64,000 nt of DNA from Neisseriaceae bacterium (GTDB lineage Bacteria; Pseudomonadota; Gammaproteobacteria; Burkholderiales; Neisseriaceae): NCBI GenBank assembly GCA_017458185.1, contig JAFTFY010000026.1, positions 1 through 64,000 of the forward strand, read 5' to 3'. Made by a program: the position numbers and the translations under genes. This document shows positions 48,425-57,167 of the stretch, piece by piece; within the stretch, counting starts at the first letter, position 1; each line of letters opens with the position of its first letter. The notes beneath the pieces were generated by a model. That model did no database searches and was not told the DNA's origin. It saw only the letters and a list, made by a program, of their open reading frames with translations.

Positions 48425-48610
48425 TCAGCGAATAAACCGTTGCAAATTTTCAGGTAAATGCGTAATATTTTTATTGCGAATGGTTAAGTTTTTCAAATTT
48501 TGAATATATTTAGGATACTGACAAAAAGGCGTGTCAACACGATTAAATTCAATCAATTTTTGAAGAATTTTTTCTTCTTTTATTTTTTTCTGATTGTACT
48601 GTTTGTCCAT
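48425..48610 (-). CDS. Short LRR-type protein, probably truncated
   Basis: 61 residues (MDKQYNQKKIKEEKILQKLI...LKNLTIRNKNITHLPENLQR) ending after a single LRR-like unit. A very good ribosome binding site (TTTAGGAGTAATAAA) precedes the ATG, so translation is likely. The LPENL motif and Asn-rich LRR consensus match the larger LRR proteins at 14857 and 63299, suggesting a gene cut short after its first repeat. Function unknown. Confidence 0.6.
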   Translation of the reverse strand: MDKQYNQKKIKEEKILQKLIEFNRVDTPFCQYPKYIQNLKNLTIRNKNITHLPENLQRFIR

Positions 48611-48647
48611 TTTATTACTCCTAAATTATTTATTGAATATCAATATA

Positions 48648-49178
48648 TTACATTTTTTGATTTTTCATTGCACAATACACTTCGGCTAACAATTCGCAAT
48701 CAATTAACGCACCGTGCCATTTGCGTTTGTTACGGTCAATATTAAAGCGTTCGCACAATGCGTCCAATGAATTTTTTTGCCGTCCAAAGCGTTGCCTTGC
48801 CATTTTTAAAGTATCGGTAATTTTGCATTGCAAATCAGCAATTTCAGGCAGCCCCATACGCTTAAATTCCATATTTAAAAAGCCAATATCAAACGGAGCA
48901 TTGTGAATAATCAATTCCGTCCCTTGAATAAAATCAGCGATTTTGTGTCCCACTTGGGCAAATATGGGTTTATCCGCCAAAAATGCGTTATCCAAACCAT
49001 GCACGCTAACTGCCATTTCGGACACTTCACATTCGGGGTTAATATCAAAATGCAGATGATTTCCTGTTAAGCAAAAATCAATCATTTCCAACGCCGCAAA
49101 CTCCACCAAACGGTCGCCCGCACTTGGGCTTAATTCAGTGGTTTCGGTGTCTAAAATCAGTTGTCGAATGTTCATCAT
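48648..49178 (-). CDS. dnaQ: DNA polymerase III epsilon subunit (3'-5' exonuclease), short form
   Basis: Proofreading exonuclease with all three motifs: ILDTETTELSP (Exo I, with Glu where E. coli has Gly after the TT), IIHNAPFDIGFLNMEF (Exo II) and WHGALIDCELLAEVY (Exo III-epsilon with His/Asp). At 176 residues it ends right after the nuclease domain; the ~55-residue C-terminal segment that binds the alpha subunit in E. coli is absent. Either this lineage uses a short epsilon or the gene lost its tail; the next gene downstream is the LRR fragment. Confidence 0.88.
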   Translation of the reverse strand: MMNIRQLILDTETTELSPSAGDRLVEFAALEMIDFCLTGNHLHFDINPECEVSEMAVSVHGLDNAFLADKPIFAQVGHKIADFIQGTELIIHNAPFDIGFLNMEFKRMGLPEIADLQCKITDTLKMARQRFGRQKNSLDALCERFNIDRNKRKWHGALIDCELLAEVYCAMKNQKM

Positions 49179-49339
49179 AAGGGCTTTCTGAATGGTTTAA
49201 TTGATTTTCAGGCTGCCTGAAATTTAAATAAACAGCGTGGGCAACTTTGTTGCCCACCCTACGCCTAACCTGTCATTACGAGCAAAAACACAGTTTTTGC
49301 GTAGTAATCTCCTTGCTACGGAGAAGGGTAATGCAAAAG
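49179..49339. other. Intergenic stretch between the restriction-like gene and dnaQ
   Basis: Holds a DUS at about 49206-49222, a GGGCAACTTTGTTGCCC palindrome and a GTCATTACGAGCAAAAACAC...GTAGTAATCTCC repeat fragment (about 49271-49313). No coding is seen. Confidence 0.5.
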
Positions 49340-51253
49340 TTAATTTTGTTGTAGTTTTTCAAGAGTTTCGGGTGATGTGAATACATCATTTTCTAATATT
49401 TTCTTTATCATATTATTCGTTCTTTGCTGAATAATCTCGACAGTCCATTTGTTTCTTTCTTGTCCATTTTCATCATAAGCAACATCTTTGTTTAGATAAA
49501 AACCATTTTTGTATCCAATATGGTTATTATCCTTTTTTCTATCTCTTTTTTCTTTAAAAGACTCATTGCCTAAATTTGAATTATAGGCAGTGATAGTAAG
49601 ATTTCCTAATGTATGAACATACTTTTCTTTAAGTTCTTGGGCTTGTTTCCTATTATCTTCTGTAATAGGTTCATTGTTTTCAATTTCTGTAATCATTCTT
49701 ACCCAACAATCTGGAATATTTTCACCTTTTGGGAAAATATGTTCAATAGAAAAAATATATTTATTTTTTTCTTTTTCCCATAACTTTATTTCGTTTTCTA
49801 TGTTTCTGTTTTCTTCTTCTATGGAACAAAGAATAAAACGAGCCACATTTTTATTGTCTTCATAAATGGCACCATTTAATTTTTCTTTAAATATTTCATC
49901 ATTAGCGGCTTTTGATTTTAAAATTTCAAGTAGTTTGTTATAAATATTTTCATCTTGAAGTTTTTCATCTTCAATTTGTTCTATAAATGACATAAATATG
50001 TGTTGTAAATCTTGTGTTCCAGGAATGTTTGTTAAATTACGGCGAACAAAGAATTTAACCAATAGTTCGCATATATCGATAATGTGTTTATCATCAATAT
50101 TAAGTGTGCTTTTATTTTTTATCAAATAGATTAAAGGAATATAAGACGGCACACCTTCTATTCTTTGGATATTTAAATATGCTTGTTTTAATCCGTCTGA
50201 AATACCTTCTTCTTTATTGACAATAAGTTGAGCGTAAATTTTAGAATTTTCACACAATTCATCTAATGCTTGTTGTGGGTTTAGGGTGATGATTTTTTCA
50301 TAAATATCCAATACATTAGAGCGAGTGGCAATCGAGCCAAGTGGATATTTAGGTTGAGAGTTATCATCTTTATTCTTAATAAAAGGTGTATTAAGCGTTT
50401 TCCTAAATGCATTATAATTTTGTCTGAAAAAACGCTCTTGAATGGAATATTCATCACCAAGATTTTCTAATATATTATTCCATTGTGAGTAACAATCGTC
50501 TAAACTTTTTGAATTTTCTGGATTATCTAATTTAGCAAGAATAAGATTTTTAATAAGGTCAATAGAAGTAAGCGGTGTACCTCTATTGTTTAATGCTTCA
50601 AACAATATATATGCACTCGCATGGTTTTCAACTGAAATATCAACAATATTTGCAGAATTTATTTTATTAAGAATGTTTAATATACAGTTAATTTTTTCAT
50701 CTTCATTTATGTTATTTGTTTCATTTTTAATGCAATTTTTAAAATAGTTAAATATTTTACTAATTCGGCGATTGCCAAAATTTTTAGGTTTTTCTGTTTT
50801 TTTTATAATTCCAATATCACCAAATAAATATTCAAAATCTTCTTTGTTTTTATTTTGTTTTTGTGGTATAACCCGAGTATTATTTAATAATAATAATTCA
50901 TTTTTAATTTTTTGAATATTTAATAATTCTTCTTTAATATTTTGTTTTTCTTGTATTTCTTTAAGACTGTAATATATTGCAGCAAGCAATAAACTAATTG
51001 TTATTAGTCGTTGTTGTCCATCAACTATTTCAAGTTCTCTTTTAGAAGCAGTAATGACAATAATAGAACCTAAAAAATAACCGTTCTCATTTTCTTTAAT
51101 GTCATCAAACAATTTTTCGCATTGTTTTTTATCCCAACTATATTCACGCTGATATTTGGGGATTTTTAACATTAGATTTATATTTTTGTCATCATTTTCA
51201 CCTTGACCAAATAATTCTTGAATTTTAATTTGTTCAACATCTTGAATACTCAT
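49340..51253 (-). CDS. DUF262/DUF1524 protein, GmrSD-like type IV restriction enzyme
   Basis: 637 residues from the ATG at 51253. N-terminal DUF262 (ParB-like NTPase): IPKYQREYSWDKKQCEKLF and EIVDGQQRLITISLL with the DGQQR signature (about residue 78); middle FEALNNRGTPLTSIDLIKN; C-terminal DUF1524 with the HNH-type motif SIEHIFPKGE (about 500) and HTLGNLTITAYNSNLGN. Single-chain GmrSD enzymes cleave DNA with modified cytosines, defending against phage. The gene is visibly more AT-rich (many AAT/ATA/AAA codons) than its neighbours, suggesting acquisition. It lies alone, within an interrupted his gene order. The longer in-frame start at 51319 is less likely. Confidence 0.88.
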   Translation of the reverse strand: MSIQDVEQIKIQELFGQGENDDKNINLMLKIPKYQREYSWDKKQCEKLFDDIKENENGYFLGSIIVITASKRELEIVDGQQRLITISLLLAAIYYSLKEIQEKQNIKEELLNIQKIKNELLLLNNTRVIPQKQNKNKEDFEYLFGDIGIIKKTEKPKNFGNRRISKIFNYFKNCIKNETNNINEDEKINCILNILNKINSANIVDISVENHASAYILFEALNNRGTPLTSIDLIKNLILAKLDNPENSKSLDDCYSQWNNILENLGDEYSIQERFFRQNYNAFRKTLNTPFIKNKDDNSQPKYPLGSIATRSNVLDIYEKIITLNPQQALDELCENSKIYAQLIVNKEEGISDGLKQAYLNIQRIEGVPSYIPLIYLIKNKSTLNIDDKHIIDICELLVKFFVRRNLTNIPGTQDLQHIFMSFIEQIEDEKLQDENIYNKLLEILKSKAANDEIFKEKLNGAIYEDNKNVARFILCSIEEENRNIENEIKLWEKEKNKYIFSIEHIFPKGENIPDCWVRMITEIENNEPITEDNRKQAQELKEKYVHTLGNLTITAYNSNLGNESFKEKRDRKKDNNHIGYKNGFYLNKDVAYDENGQERNKWTVEIIQQRTNNMIKKILENDVFTSPETLEKLQQN

Positions 51254-51431
51254 AATAGTTTCTTTCGTAATAAAAATATGGAAACGAAAAAATTTTTCGC
51301 GACAAGCGTCCTTTGTCAAGGACGCTCGTAATAGTACTAGCTACAACAACCGTTATGCAATATCAAAAAAATTGATATAGCACAATCGAGATTGATATTT
51401 TCAGGCTGCCTGAAATTGTTTTGTTTGTTAT

Positions 51432-51519
51432 GGTGGGCAAGAATGCCCACCCTATAATGTTTTCGGTGGGTTGGAAACCCACCCTACAATGTTCTTGGTG
51501 GGTTGAAAACCCACCCTAC
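51432..51519. repeat. Three successive GGTGGG...CCCACC palindromes
   Basis: GGTGGGCAAGAATGCCCACC, GGTGGGTTGGAAACCCACC and GGTGGGTTGAAAACCCACC follow each other with CCTACAATGTT spacers, and DUS lie on both sides (about 51400 and 51526). Related palindromes occur near 22006, 29133 and 61640-61750. Confidence 0.75.
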
Positions 51520-51542
51520 AAGTCTTTTCAGGCTGCCTGAAA

Positions 51543-52442
51543 CTATTTACCTTTCTGTGCGTCTTTCACAATTTTGGACGACAGCAGGCGTTCCATTTGG
51601 GCGTGTTTCATATTCAAAATGGCTTCGTTGAAAGTGGAAATGCTTTCAATCGCGTAATCGTAAATTTCTTGAATTTCATCAATCACATGGTCAAACGCTT
51701 CGGTTTCGGTCAGGAAAAATGGGCTGACGGAATGATTTTGGTCAATCAACAGACGCGAATGAAACAAAGGACCGTCTGTATCGCGTGTGGGTTCGACATT
51801 TTCTACACCTTTGGCGTGTAATTCTTCGGGTGTGGCTCTTGCTAATAAATATTTTTTACGCCCTTCCACTTTAAACTTCATCAGGGTATATTCATAATAG
51901 CGAATATAGGAAAAAGTTTTGCTTTCGGTATAAAGTAAATGACGCACGGGACGGCGGTTTAAGGCTAATAAATGCAGCAGGGTAAAGTAAATACTTTGTG
52001 CTTCGTCATTGACGAAATTTTTAGCAAAAGCGTGGTAATTGACATTTTGTATTTCGTGCGAGTGGGACGGCGAGCGATATAATTTTTCTTCACTTCTTAA
52101 CTGCGAAATGCGACCGCCCAAAATTTCGTTGGCTTCTTTGAGTTCTTTGGCAGCGTTGCGTAATTCTCGCAACATCACCGCTTGGTTTTTAATATTGAAG
52201 AATATGCCCAAATATTCAGGCGTGTAGCCGTCTGTTTTGATTTTGGGGTATTCGGCTAATAACTGTTGATCATACAAAGGACGCACCGCAGGATTCAGCA
52301 GCCATTGCTTGACATCAGCCACAATGGTTGGGTCTGCTTTGTCGCCGTTTTTGTATTGATAACGGGCTAACGCAATCAGAATCTCCGCTTCAACGGCGGC
52401 AAAATGAACATCGAGTTTTTCATATAAATTAACGATTTTCAT
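51543..52442 (-). CDS. Conserved hypothetical protein
   Basis: 299 residues with no signal peptide or membrane segment, mostly helical by composition. A central coiled-coil-like stretch (ELRNAAKELKEANEILGGRI) is followed by a Tyr/Phe-rich segment (FTLLHLLALNRRPVRHLLYT) and an acidic C-terminus (TEAFDHVIDEIQEIYDYAIE). I do not recognise the family. It is flanked by repeat-rich DNA on both sides and lies between hisF and the restriction-like gene. Confidence 0.7.
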   Translation of the reverse strand: MKIVNLYEKLDVHFAAVEAEILIALARYQYKNGDKADPTIVADVKQWLLNPAVRPLYDQQLLAEYPKIKTDGYTPEYLGIFFNIKNQAVMLRELRNAAKELKEANEILGGRISQLRSEEKLYRSPSHSHEIQNVNYHAFAKNFVNDEAQSIYFTLLHLLALNRRPVRHLLYTESKTFSYIRYYEYTLMKFKVEGRKKYLLARATPEELHAKGVENVEPTRDTDGPLFHSRLLIDQNHSVSPFFLTETEAFDHVIDEIQEIYDYAIESISTFNEAILNMKHAQMERLLSSKIVKDAQKGK

Positions 52443-52848
52443 CTATTGCTATCCTTAAATTTAACCGTCAGGCTGTCTAAATAATTTTCAGGCTGCCTGA
52501 AAAAGGGTTATCAACAAGCAATTATAACTGTTTGTTGCATAAGTTTATGGAAACTTTTAAAAATTAAAAATTCAAGTGTCATTGCGAGATTTTTCCATAG
52601 GAAAAATCGTGGCAATCTATGTTTTGCCGTTAGGCAAAACAAACGCCGTAAGGCGTTTCGCAACATTGCATTACGCCTTTCAGGTTGCCTAAATAGTATA
52701 AAAAACAGTGCGTTACAACGCCTTGCGGCGTTGGTTCAAACCTGTCGGTTTGAACTGGATTGCCACGATTTGAACGAAAGTTCAAATCTCGCAATGACAC
52801 GAAATATATTTTCAGGCAGCCTGAAAAAGGGGTACCAACAAGTTTATA
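52443..52848. other. Repeat-rich intergenic region upstream of the unknown protein
   Basis: No gene is seen. It has DUS at about 52485-52501 and 52810-52826, and a mosaic of dispersed-repeat pieces: GTCATTGCGAGATTTTTCC, hairpins GTTTTGCCGTTAGGCAAAAC, AACGCCTTGCGGCGTT and CAAACCTGTCGGTTTG, and a closing TCAAATCTCGCAATGACAC. The outer ends are inverted, forming a long composite palindrome (about 52578-52800). Confidence 0.65.
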
Positions 52849-53613
52849 TTATATACGCATTTCAATCCCTGCTTTACGCATAGCCATTTTGGCATCTTTT
52901 ATGCTGATTTCGCCAAAATGAAAAATGCTGGCGGCTAAAACTGCGTCTGCGTGTCCAAGTAAAACGCCGTCTATTAAATGCTGCACGCTGCCCACACCGC
53001 CTGACGCAATCACGGGAATATCCACTGCGTCTGAAATGGCACGGGTTAAGGGCAGATTAAAACCTGCTTTGGTGCCGTCTCTGTCCATTGATGTGAGCAA
53101 AATTTCACCTGCACCGCGTTTTTGCATATCAATAGCCCATGCCACTGCGTCTAAACCTGTGGGCTTGCGTCCGCCGTGTGTGAAAATTTCCCAGCGGCTG
53201 TTGTCGTTATTTACGGCTTTGGCGTCAATCGCCACTACAATCGCTTGCGAGCCGAAAAAGTCGGCGGCTTCATTCACAAATTCTGGACGAAACACTGCGG
53301 CGGTGTTAATGCTGACTTTATCTGCCCCTGCGTTTAAAAGCCGTCTGACATCTTCAACCGTTCTCACGCCGCCACCCACAGTCAGCGGTATAAACACTTG
53401 TGAAGCGGTTTTTTCAATCACATCAATAATGGTGTTGCGATTGTCGGAACTTGCGGTGATGTCCAAAAAAGTGATTTCGTCCGCACCTGCGTCATTATAG
53501 CGTTTGGCGGTTTCCACAGGGTCGCCTGCGTCCCGCAGAGAAACAAAATTCACGCCTTTAACCACGCGTCCGTTATCAACATCTAAACAGGGAATAATGC
53601 GTTTGGCTAACAT
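52849..53613 (-). CDS. hisF: Imidazole glycerol phosphate synthase, cyclase subunit
   Basis: A 254-residue (beta/alpha)8 barrel with [19 protein letters not shown] (catalytic Asp11), [22 protein letters not shown] (catalytic Asp near 130) and the phosphate-binding VIASGGVGS. Forms a channelled complex with HisH. It is on the same strand as hisI and hisE but separated from them by about 4.5 kb. Confidence 0.97.
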   Translation of the reverse strand: MLAKRIIPCLDVDNGRVVKGVNFVSLRDAGDPVETAKRYNDAGADEITFLDITASSDNRNTIIDVIEKTASQVFIPLTVGGGVRTVEDVRRLLNAGADKVSINTAAVFRPEFVNEAADFFGSQAIVVAIDAKAVNNDNSRWEIFTHGGRKPTGLDAVAWAIDMQKRGAGEILLTSMDRDGTKAGFNLPLTRAISDAVDIPVIASGGVGSVQHLIDGVLLGHADAVLAASIFHFGEISIKDAKMAMRKAGIEMRI

Positions 53614-53625
53614 TTTATTTTCCGT

Positions 53626-54717
53626 TTAGAATAAATCGTCCGCACTGCCTTTAACTGCGTTGTTGGGTGCAGGTTTGGGCGTGTCAGGTTCTGTGTCGAT
53701 TTCCACTTCCACTGCTTTTAGCGTGTTGTATTCACCTGTCGGCGGTGTAAATTCAGGCACTGGTTCGGGTTCAATCGGCGTGCGAATGGTTGCTAAACCG
53801 TCTGTCCAAGACAAAGGTTTCAGGTTGCCTTTGGGTTGTGGTTTTTTCTTACCTTTTTCTGTTGCTTCGCAAGTCAAGCACAGTTGGTGCTGTTGTTTGA
53901 CTTTGGGACGCCATTCGTTCAACCATTTTTCTGCCACTGCCACATCAATTTGTTTTTCGTGAATTTCATTCCAAGAGTGTAGGGCGGCAATTAACTGTTC
54001 GGTTTTTTCTTCCACTATCTCGCGTGTGCCTGCGTATTTATTCGGATAAATGCCTAACCACAGATTATCGTTTTCATCAATATTCAGCGTATAGCGTTGA
54101 TGAATAACATACACAGGCGTGCCACGAGAAACATAGCCTTTTAAGTCCATCACATCAGGCGTTTTTAAGCGAACGCAACCGTGAGATGGCCAACTGGGAA
54201 TGCGGTGCGGTGCGTTGGTGCCGTGTAAGCCCAAACTGTGTTCATCGCTAAATTTAATAAATGCCGTTTCTTCGCAGGAGTAACTGTATTGATTATCGAC
54301 AATTTCTTCGCCTTTTTCGTTTAATACAGGATTGCCGTCTGCGTCCAAGCGTTTGGCAGATGAAATCAATTTACGGGTGCTGACTGCAAAAGGATAACTT
54401 TTGTCTTCGCAATATCGCACGATTTTGCGGTTGTTTTCGCTTTTTTGAATGCTTTTGGGAATATGCCAGTCGGGGTTTTTGGCAATCGACAGCACTTCGT
54501 ATTCACCCAAATTTGTGGGCGTTTTGGGGTTGCCAGGACCTGCTGGGTAAGATTTTAATAATTCGCCGTCATCATACAAAAACACCCGTGCTTGCGGAAT
54601 GTTGATGACCACATGTTTATCTTGATTATAAACCGCCACATCAGGTAAAAACGCTACGCCGTCTGCGGCAAACGCGGCGGTAGATGATAATCCCAACAAT
54701 AAAAGTATTTTTTTCAT
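53626..54717 (-). CDS. Periplasmic L,D-transpeptidase (YkuD/ErfK family)
   Basis: Signal peptide MKKILLLLGLSSTAAFA, then a YkuD domain (about residues 30-210): VVINIPQARVFLYDDGELLKSYPAG, GNPKTPTNLGEY and the catalytic motif HGTNAPHRIPSWPSHGCVRL with the active cysteine. The C-terminal ~150 residues are Pro/Glu/Lys-rich and poorly ordered, ending NAVKGSADDLF. Such enzymes make 3-3 cross-links or attach proteins to peptidoglycan. 12 nt separate it from hisF, so it may be co-transcribed. Confidence 0.92.
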   Translation of the reverse strand: MKKILLLLGLSSTAAFAADGVAFLPDVAVYNQDKHVVINIPQARVFLYDDGELLKSYPAGPGNPKTPTNLGEYEVLSIAKNPDWHIPKSIQKSENNRKIVRYCEDKSYPFAVSTRKLISSAKRLDADGNPVLNEKGEEIVDNQYSYSCEETAFIKFSDEHSLGLHGTNAPHRIPSWPSHGCVRLKTPDVMDLKGYVSRGTPVYVIHQRYTLNIDENDNLWLGIYPNKYAGTREIVEEKTEQLIAALHSWNEIHEKQIDVAVAEKWLNEWRPKVKQQHQLCLTCEATEKGKKKPQPKGNLKPLSWTDGLATIRTPIEPEPVPEFTPPTGEYNTLKAVEVEIDTEPDTPKPAPNNAVKGSADDLF

Positions 54718-54953
54718 ATAATTTTGTTGCTTGTCTGATTTTTATTCAGGCGAAAGTAAAATGAAATGCTATCATAACACGAGAGATAAGTTAAACCTAA
54801 TAAAACAGCGTATTTGTGAATATAAATGTTGTAATTTAGGTATGAAAAATTTTTCAGGCAGCCTGAAAATATTATTTTTTATATGAAAAACAATGTATTA
54901 TAAATAATTGAACAGTTTTCAGGCAGCCTGAAAACAAATGTAGAAAGAAATAA

Positions 54954-56279
54954 ATGAACACAATCACCATTGAAAGTTTAGACGAACACGGGCGTGGGGT
55001 AGGGCATTTGGACGGTAAAGTGTGCTTTGTGGCAAACGCTTTGCCCAAAGAAGTGGTTAGCGAATGGCACATCACACGCAACAAAAAAAATTTCATTGAA
55101 ATGGACGCGTTGGGCATTAAAAAACCGTCTGCCATTCGTGCGAACCCGCATTGTCCGCATTTTGGCGTGTGCGGCGGCTGTTCCTTGCAACATATTGAAC
55201 TATCTGCCCAAGTGGCAATGAAACAACGGGTTTTGGAAGACGCATTTTCCCATATCGGCAAAGTTAAACCGCAAAAAATCTTGCCTGCAGTGTATGGCTT
55301 AAAGACAGGCTACCGTTTTCGAGCGAGAATGTCGGTGAAATATGTTGCCAAAAAAGGCGGCGTTTTAGTCGGCTTTCACGAAAAAGCGTCCCCATTTGTT
55401 GCAGATATGACACAATGCCCAAATTTACCACGCCATATTTCCGATTTAATTATGCCACTGCGTGAAATGATTAACCGCTTATCCATTCGTGATAAATTGC
55501 CACAAATCGAATGGGCAGTGGGGGCGAGCGTTACCATTATGGCGTTTCGCATTATGGACGATTTAAGCGAAAACGACAAAACCATATTGCGTCAATTTAT
55601 CAATCAATATCAATCAGATAAACATCCTTTGCAACTGTGGTTACAACGCGGTAAAGCCGATACACTCGCACCCTTTTATCCTGAAAATATGCCTGTGTTA
55701 TCGTATAGGCTGCCTGAATTTGATTTAGAAATGCCCTATCAGCCCACAGAATTTACGCAAGTCAATCACCGTGTGAATGAAGTGATGATGAGCCGTGCAA
55801 TGGCTTTGTTACAACCTAATGCACAAGATAAAGTGGCTGATATGTTTTGCGGTTTGGGCAATTTTTCTTTGCCGATTGCACGATGTGGGGCAGAAGTTTT
55901 GGGTGTAGAAGGTTCAGACGCACTTGTTGCAAGAGCCAAACAAAACGCCGAATTGAACGGTTTATCGCATTTATGTTCGTTTCAGGCTGCCAATTTATTC
56001 AAACAAAACGAAATCGACATACAAAAGTGGCAAAAATACAACAAATGGCTCATTGACCCCCCCCGAGATGGTGCGTTTGAATTGCTCAACGCCTTTTCAG
56101 GCAGCCTGAACACGCCACAAAAAATTGTGTATGTCTCTTGCAAACCAGCCACACTGGCACGAGACGCAGAAGTATTACAGGCAAAGGGTTATACGCTCAA
56201 AGCCGCAGGCGTTTTGAATATGTTTGCCCACACATCACATGTCGAATCGATTGCATTATTTGAAAAAAATATTGAGTAA
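54954..56279 (+). CDS. rlmD: 23S rRNA (uracil-1939-C5)-methyltransferase
   Basis: 441 residues. N-terminal TRAM domain (ITIESLDEHGRGVGHLDGKVCFV), the 4Fe-4S cysteine cluster CPHFGVCGGC (about residue 65) with a further Cys later (MTQCPN), the SAM motif VADMFCGLGNFSLPIA, and the C-terminal nucleophile block IVYVSCKPATLARDAEVL. It methylates U1939 of 23S rRNA. It lies upstream of the GTPase gene run but is separated by a likely new promoter. An in-frame DUS gives FSGSLN. Confidence 0.95.
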   Translation: MNTITIESLDEHGRGVGHLDGKVCFVANALPKEVVSEWHITRNKKNFIEMDALGIKKPSAIRANPHCPHFGVCGGCSLQHIELSAQVAMKQRVLEDAFSHIGKVKPQKILPAVYGLKTGYRFRARMSVKYVAKKGGVLVGFHEKASPFVADMTQCPNLPRHISDLIMPLREMINRLSIRDKLPQIEWAVGASVTIMAFRIMDDLSENDKTILRQFINQYQSDKHPLQLWLQRGKADTLAPFYPENMPVLSYRLPEFDLEMPYQPTEFTQVNHRVNEVMMSRAMALLQPNAQDKVADMFCGLGNFSLPIARCGAEVLGVEGSDALVARAKQNAELNGLSHLCSFQAANLFKQNEIDIQKWQKYNKWLIDPPRDGAFELLNAFSGSLNTPQKIVYVSCKPATLARDAEVLQAKGYTLKAAGVLNMFAHTSHVESIALFEKNIE

Positions 56280-56302
56280 AAAACAGCATATTGTGATATA
56301 GT
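56272..56302 (+). promoter_or_regulatory. Candidate promoter of the GTPase/roadblock gene run
   Basis: TTGAGT (56272-56277) overlaps the rlmD stop; 19 bp further is an extended -10, TGATATAGT (TG at 56294, TATAGT at 56297-56302). The predicted leader to the first gene is about 45 nt. Confidence 0.4.
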
Positions 56303-56352
56303 CGCACGAATGTTGTTTAAGGAAGCAACGAAAAATTAGGGGAACTATCAAA

Positions 56353-57096
56353 ATGGCAACAGTGTTGTATGATGACGGCAATCACAAATGTATTGCCTTT
56401 ACTGAATTAGTGCAGGGTGAGGGCGTGCAAGCCAATCAATTCGCCATTTGTAACAACGGCGAGGGTATGTTGTTAGACCCAGGCGGCAACCTGACTTACA
56501 AACACCTTTTGGCAGAAATGGCAGACTTTTTCCTGCCATCGCACTTAAAATATGTCTTTGCATCGCACCAAGACCCAGACATTGTGGCGTCCGTGAATGG
56601 CTGGTTGTTAATTACAGACGCACAAATCTTGGTTGCCAGTGAGTGGGAACGCTTTATTCCCCATTTTTGCCTAAAAGGGGCAACTGTGGGTAGAATGACA
56701 CCTATTCCGTATGAAGGTATGGATGTTGAAGTCGGCGGTGTTGCACTCAAAATCGTGCCAGCCCATTACTTACACACCATAGGCAATTTCCAAGTATATG
56801 ACCCTGTGAGCAAAATTTTATTTTCAGGCGATATTGGTGCGTCTTTGGTGTCAGGCGAAGAAGCAGGCGGTGCGTGGGAGGACTTTGACGAATTTCTCAC
56901 GCGTGGCAGCGGATTAGGCTTTCATCAACACTATATGTCGGGCAACAAAGCCTGTCGCGTATGGGTTGAAAAAGTGCGTCAATTAGATATTGAATGGATT
57001 GTGCCGCAACACGGTGCGTCTTTCAAAGGCAAACCGATGGTAGAAAAATTCTTAAATTGGTTTGAAAATTTACAATGTGGCTTGGATCTCCTGTAA
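56353..57096 (+). CDS. ODP-type diiron metallo-beta-lactamase-fold protein
   Basis: A 247-residue MBL-fold protein without flavodoxin domain. Metal ligands are visible in order: SHQDPD (HxDxD, about residues 71-75), AHYLHT (about 137), SGDIG (Asp about 159) and PQHGAS (His about 218). This pattern fits the oxygen-binding diiron proteins (ODP) related to flavodiiron proteins, some of which act as oxygen sensors in chemotaxis. It is the first gene of a six-gene run with a Ras-like GTPase, so it may be the input sensor (inference). Cytoplasmic. Confidence 0.82.
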   Translation: MATVLYDDGNHKCIAFTELVQGEGVQANQFAICNNGEGMLLDPGGNLTYKHLLAEMADFFLPSHLKYVFASHQDPDIVASVNGWLLITDAQILVASEWERFIPHFCLKGATVGRMTPIPYEGMDVEVGGVALKIVPAHYLHTIGNFQVYDPVSKILFSGDIGASLVSGEEAGGAWEDFDEFLTRGSGLGFHQHYMSGNKACRVWVEKVRQLDIEWIVPQHGASFKGKPMVEKFLNWFENLQCGLDLL

Positions 57097-57167
57097 AATA
57101 GACGACTTTCAGGCAGGCTATATTGAATATTTCAAGTGGGTTCAACCCATTTTGAAGGGGATTTTAG

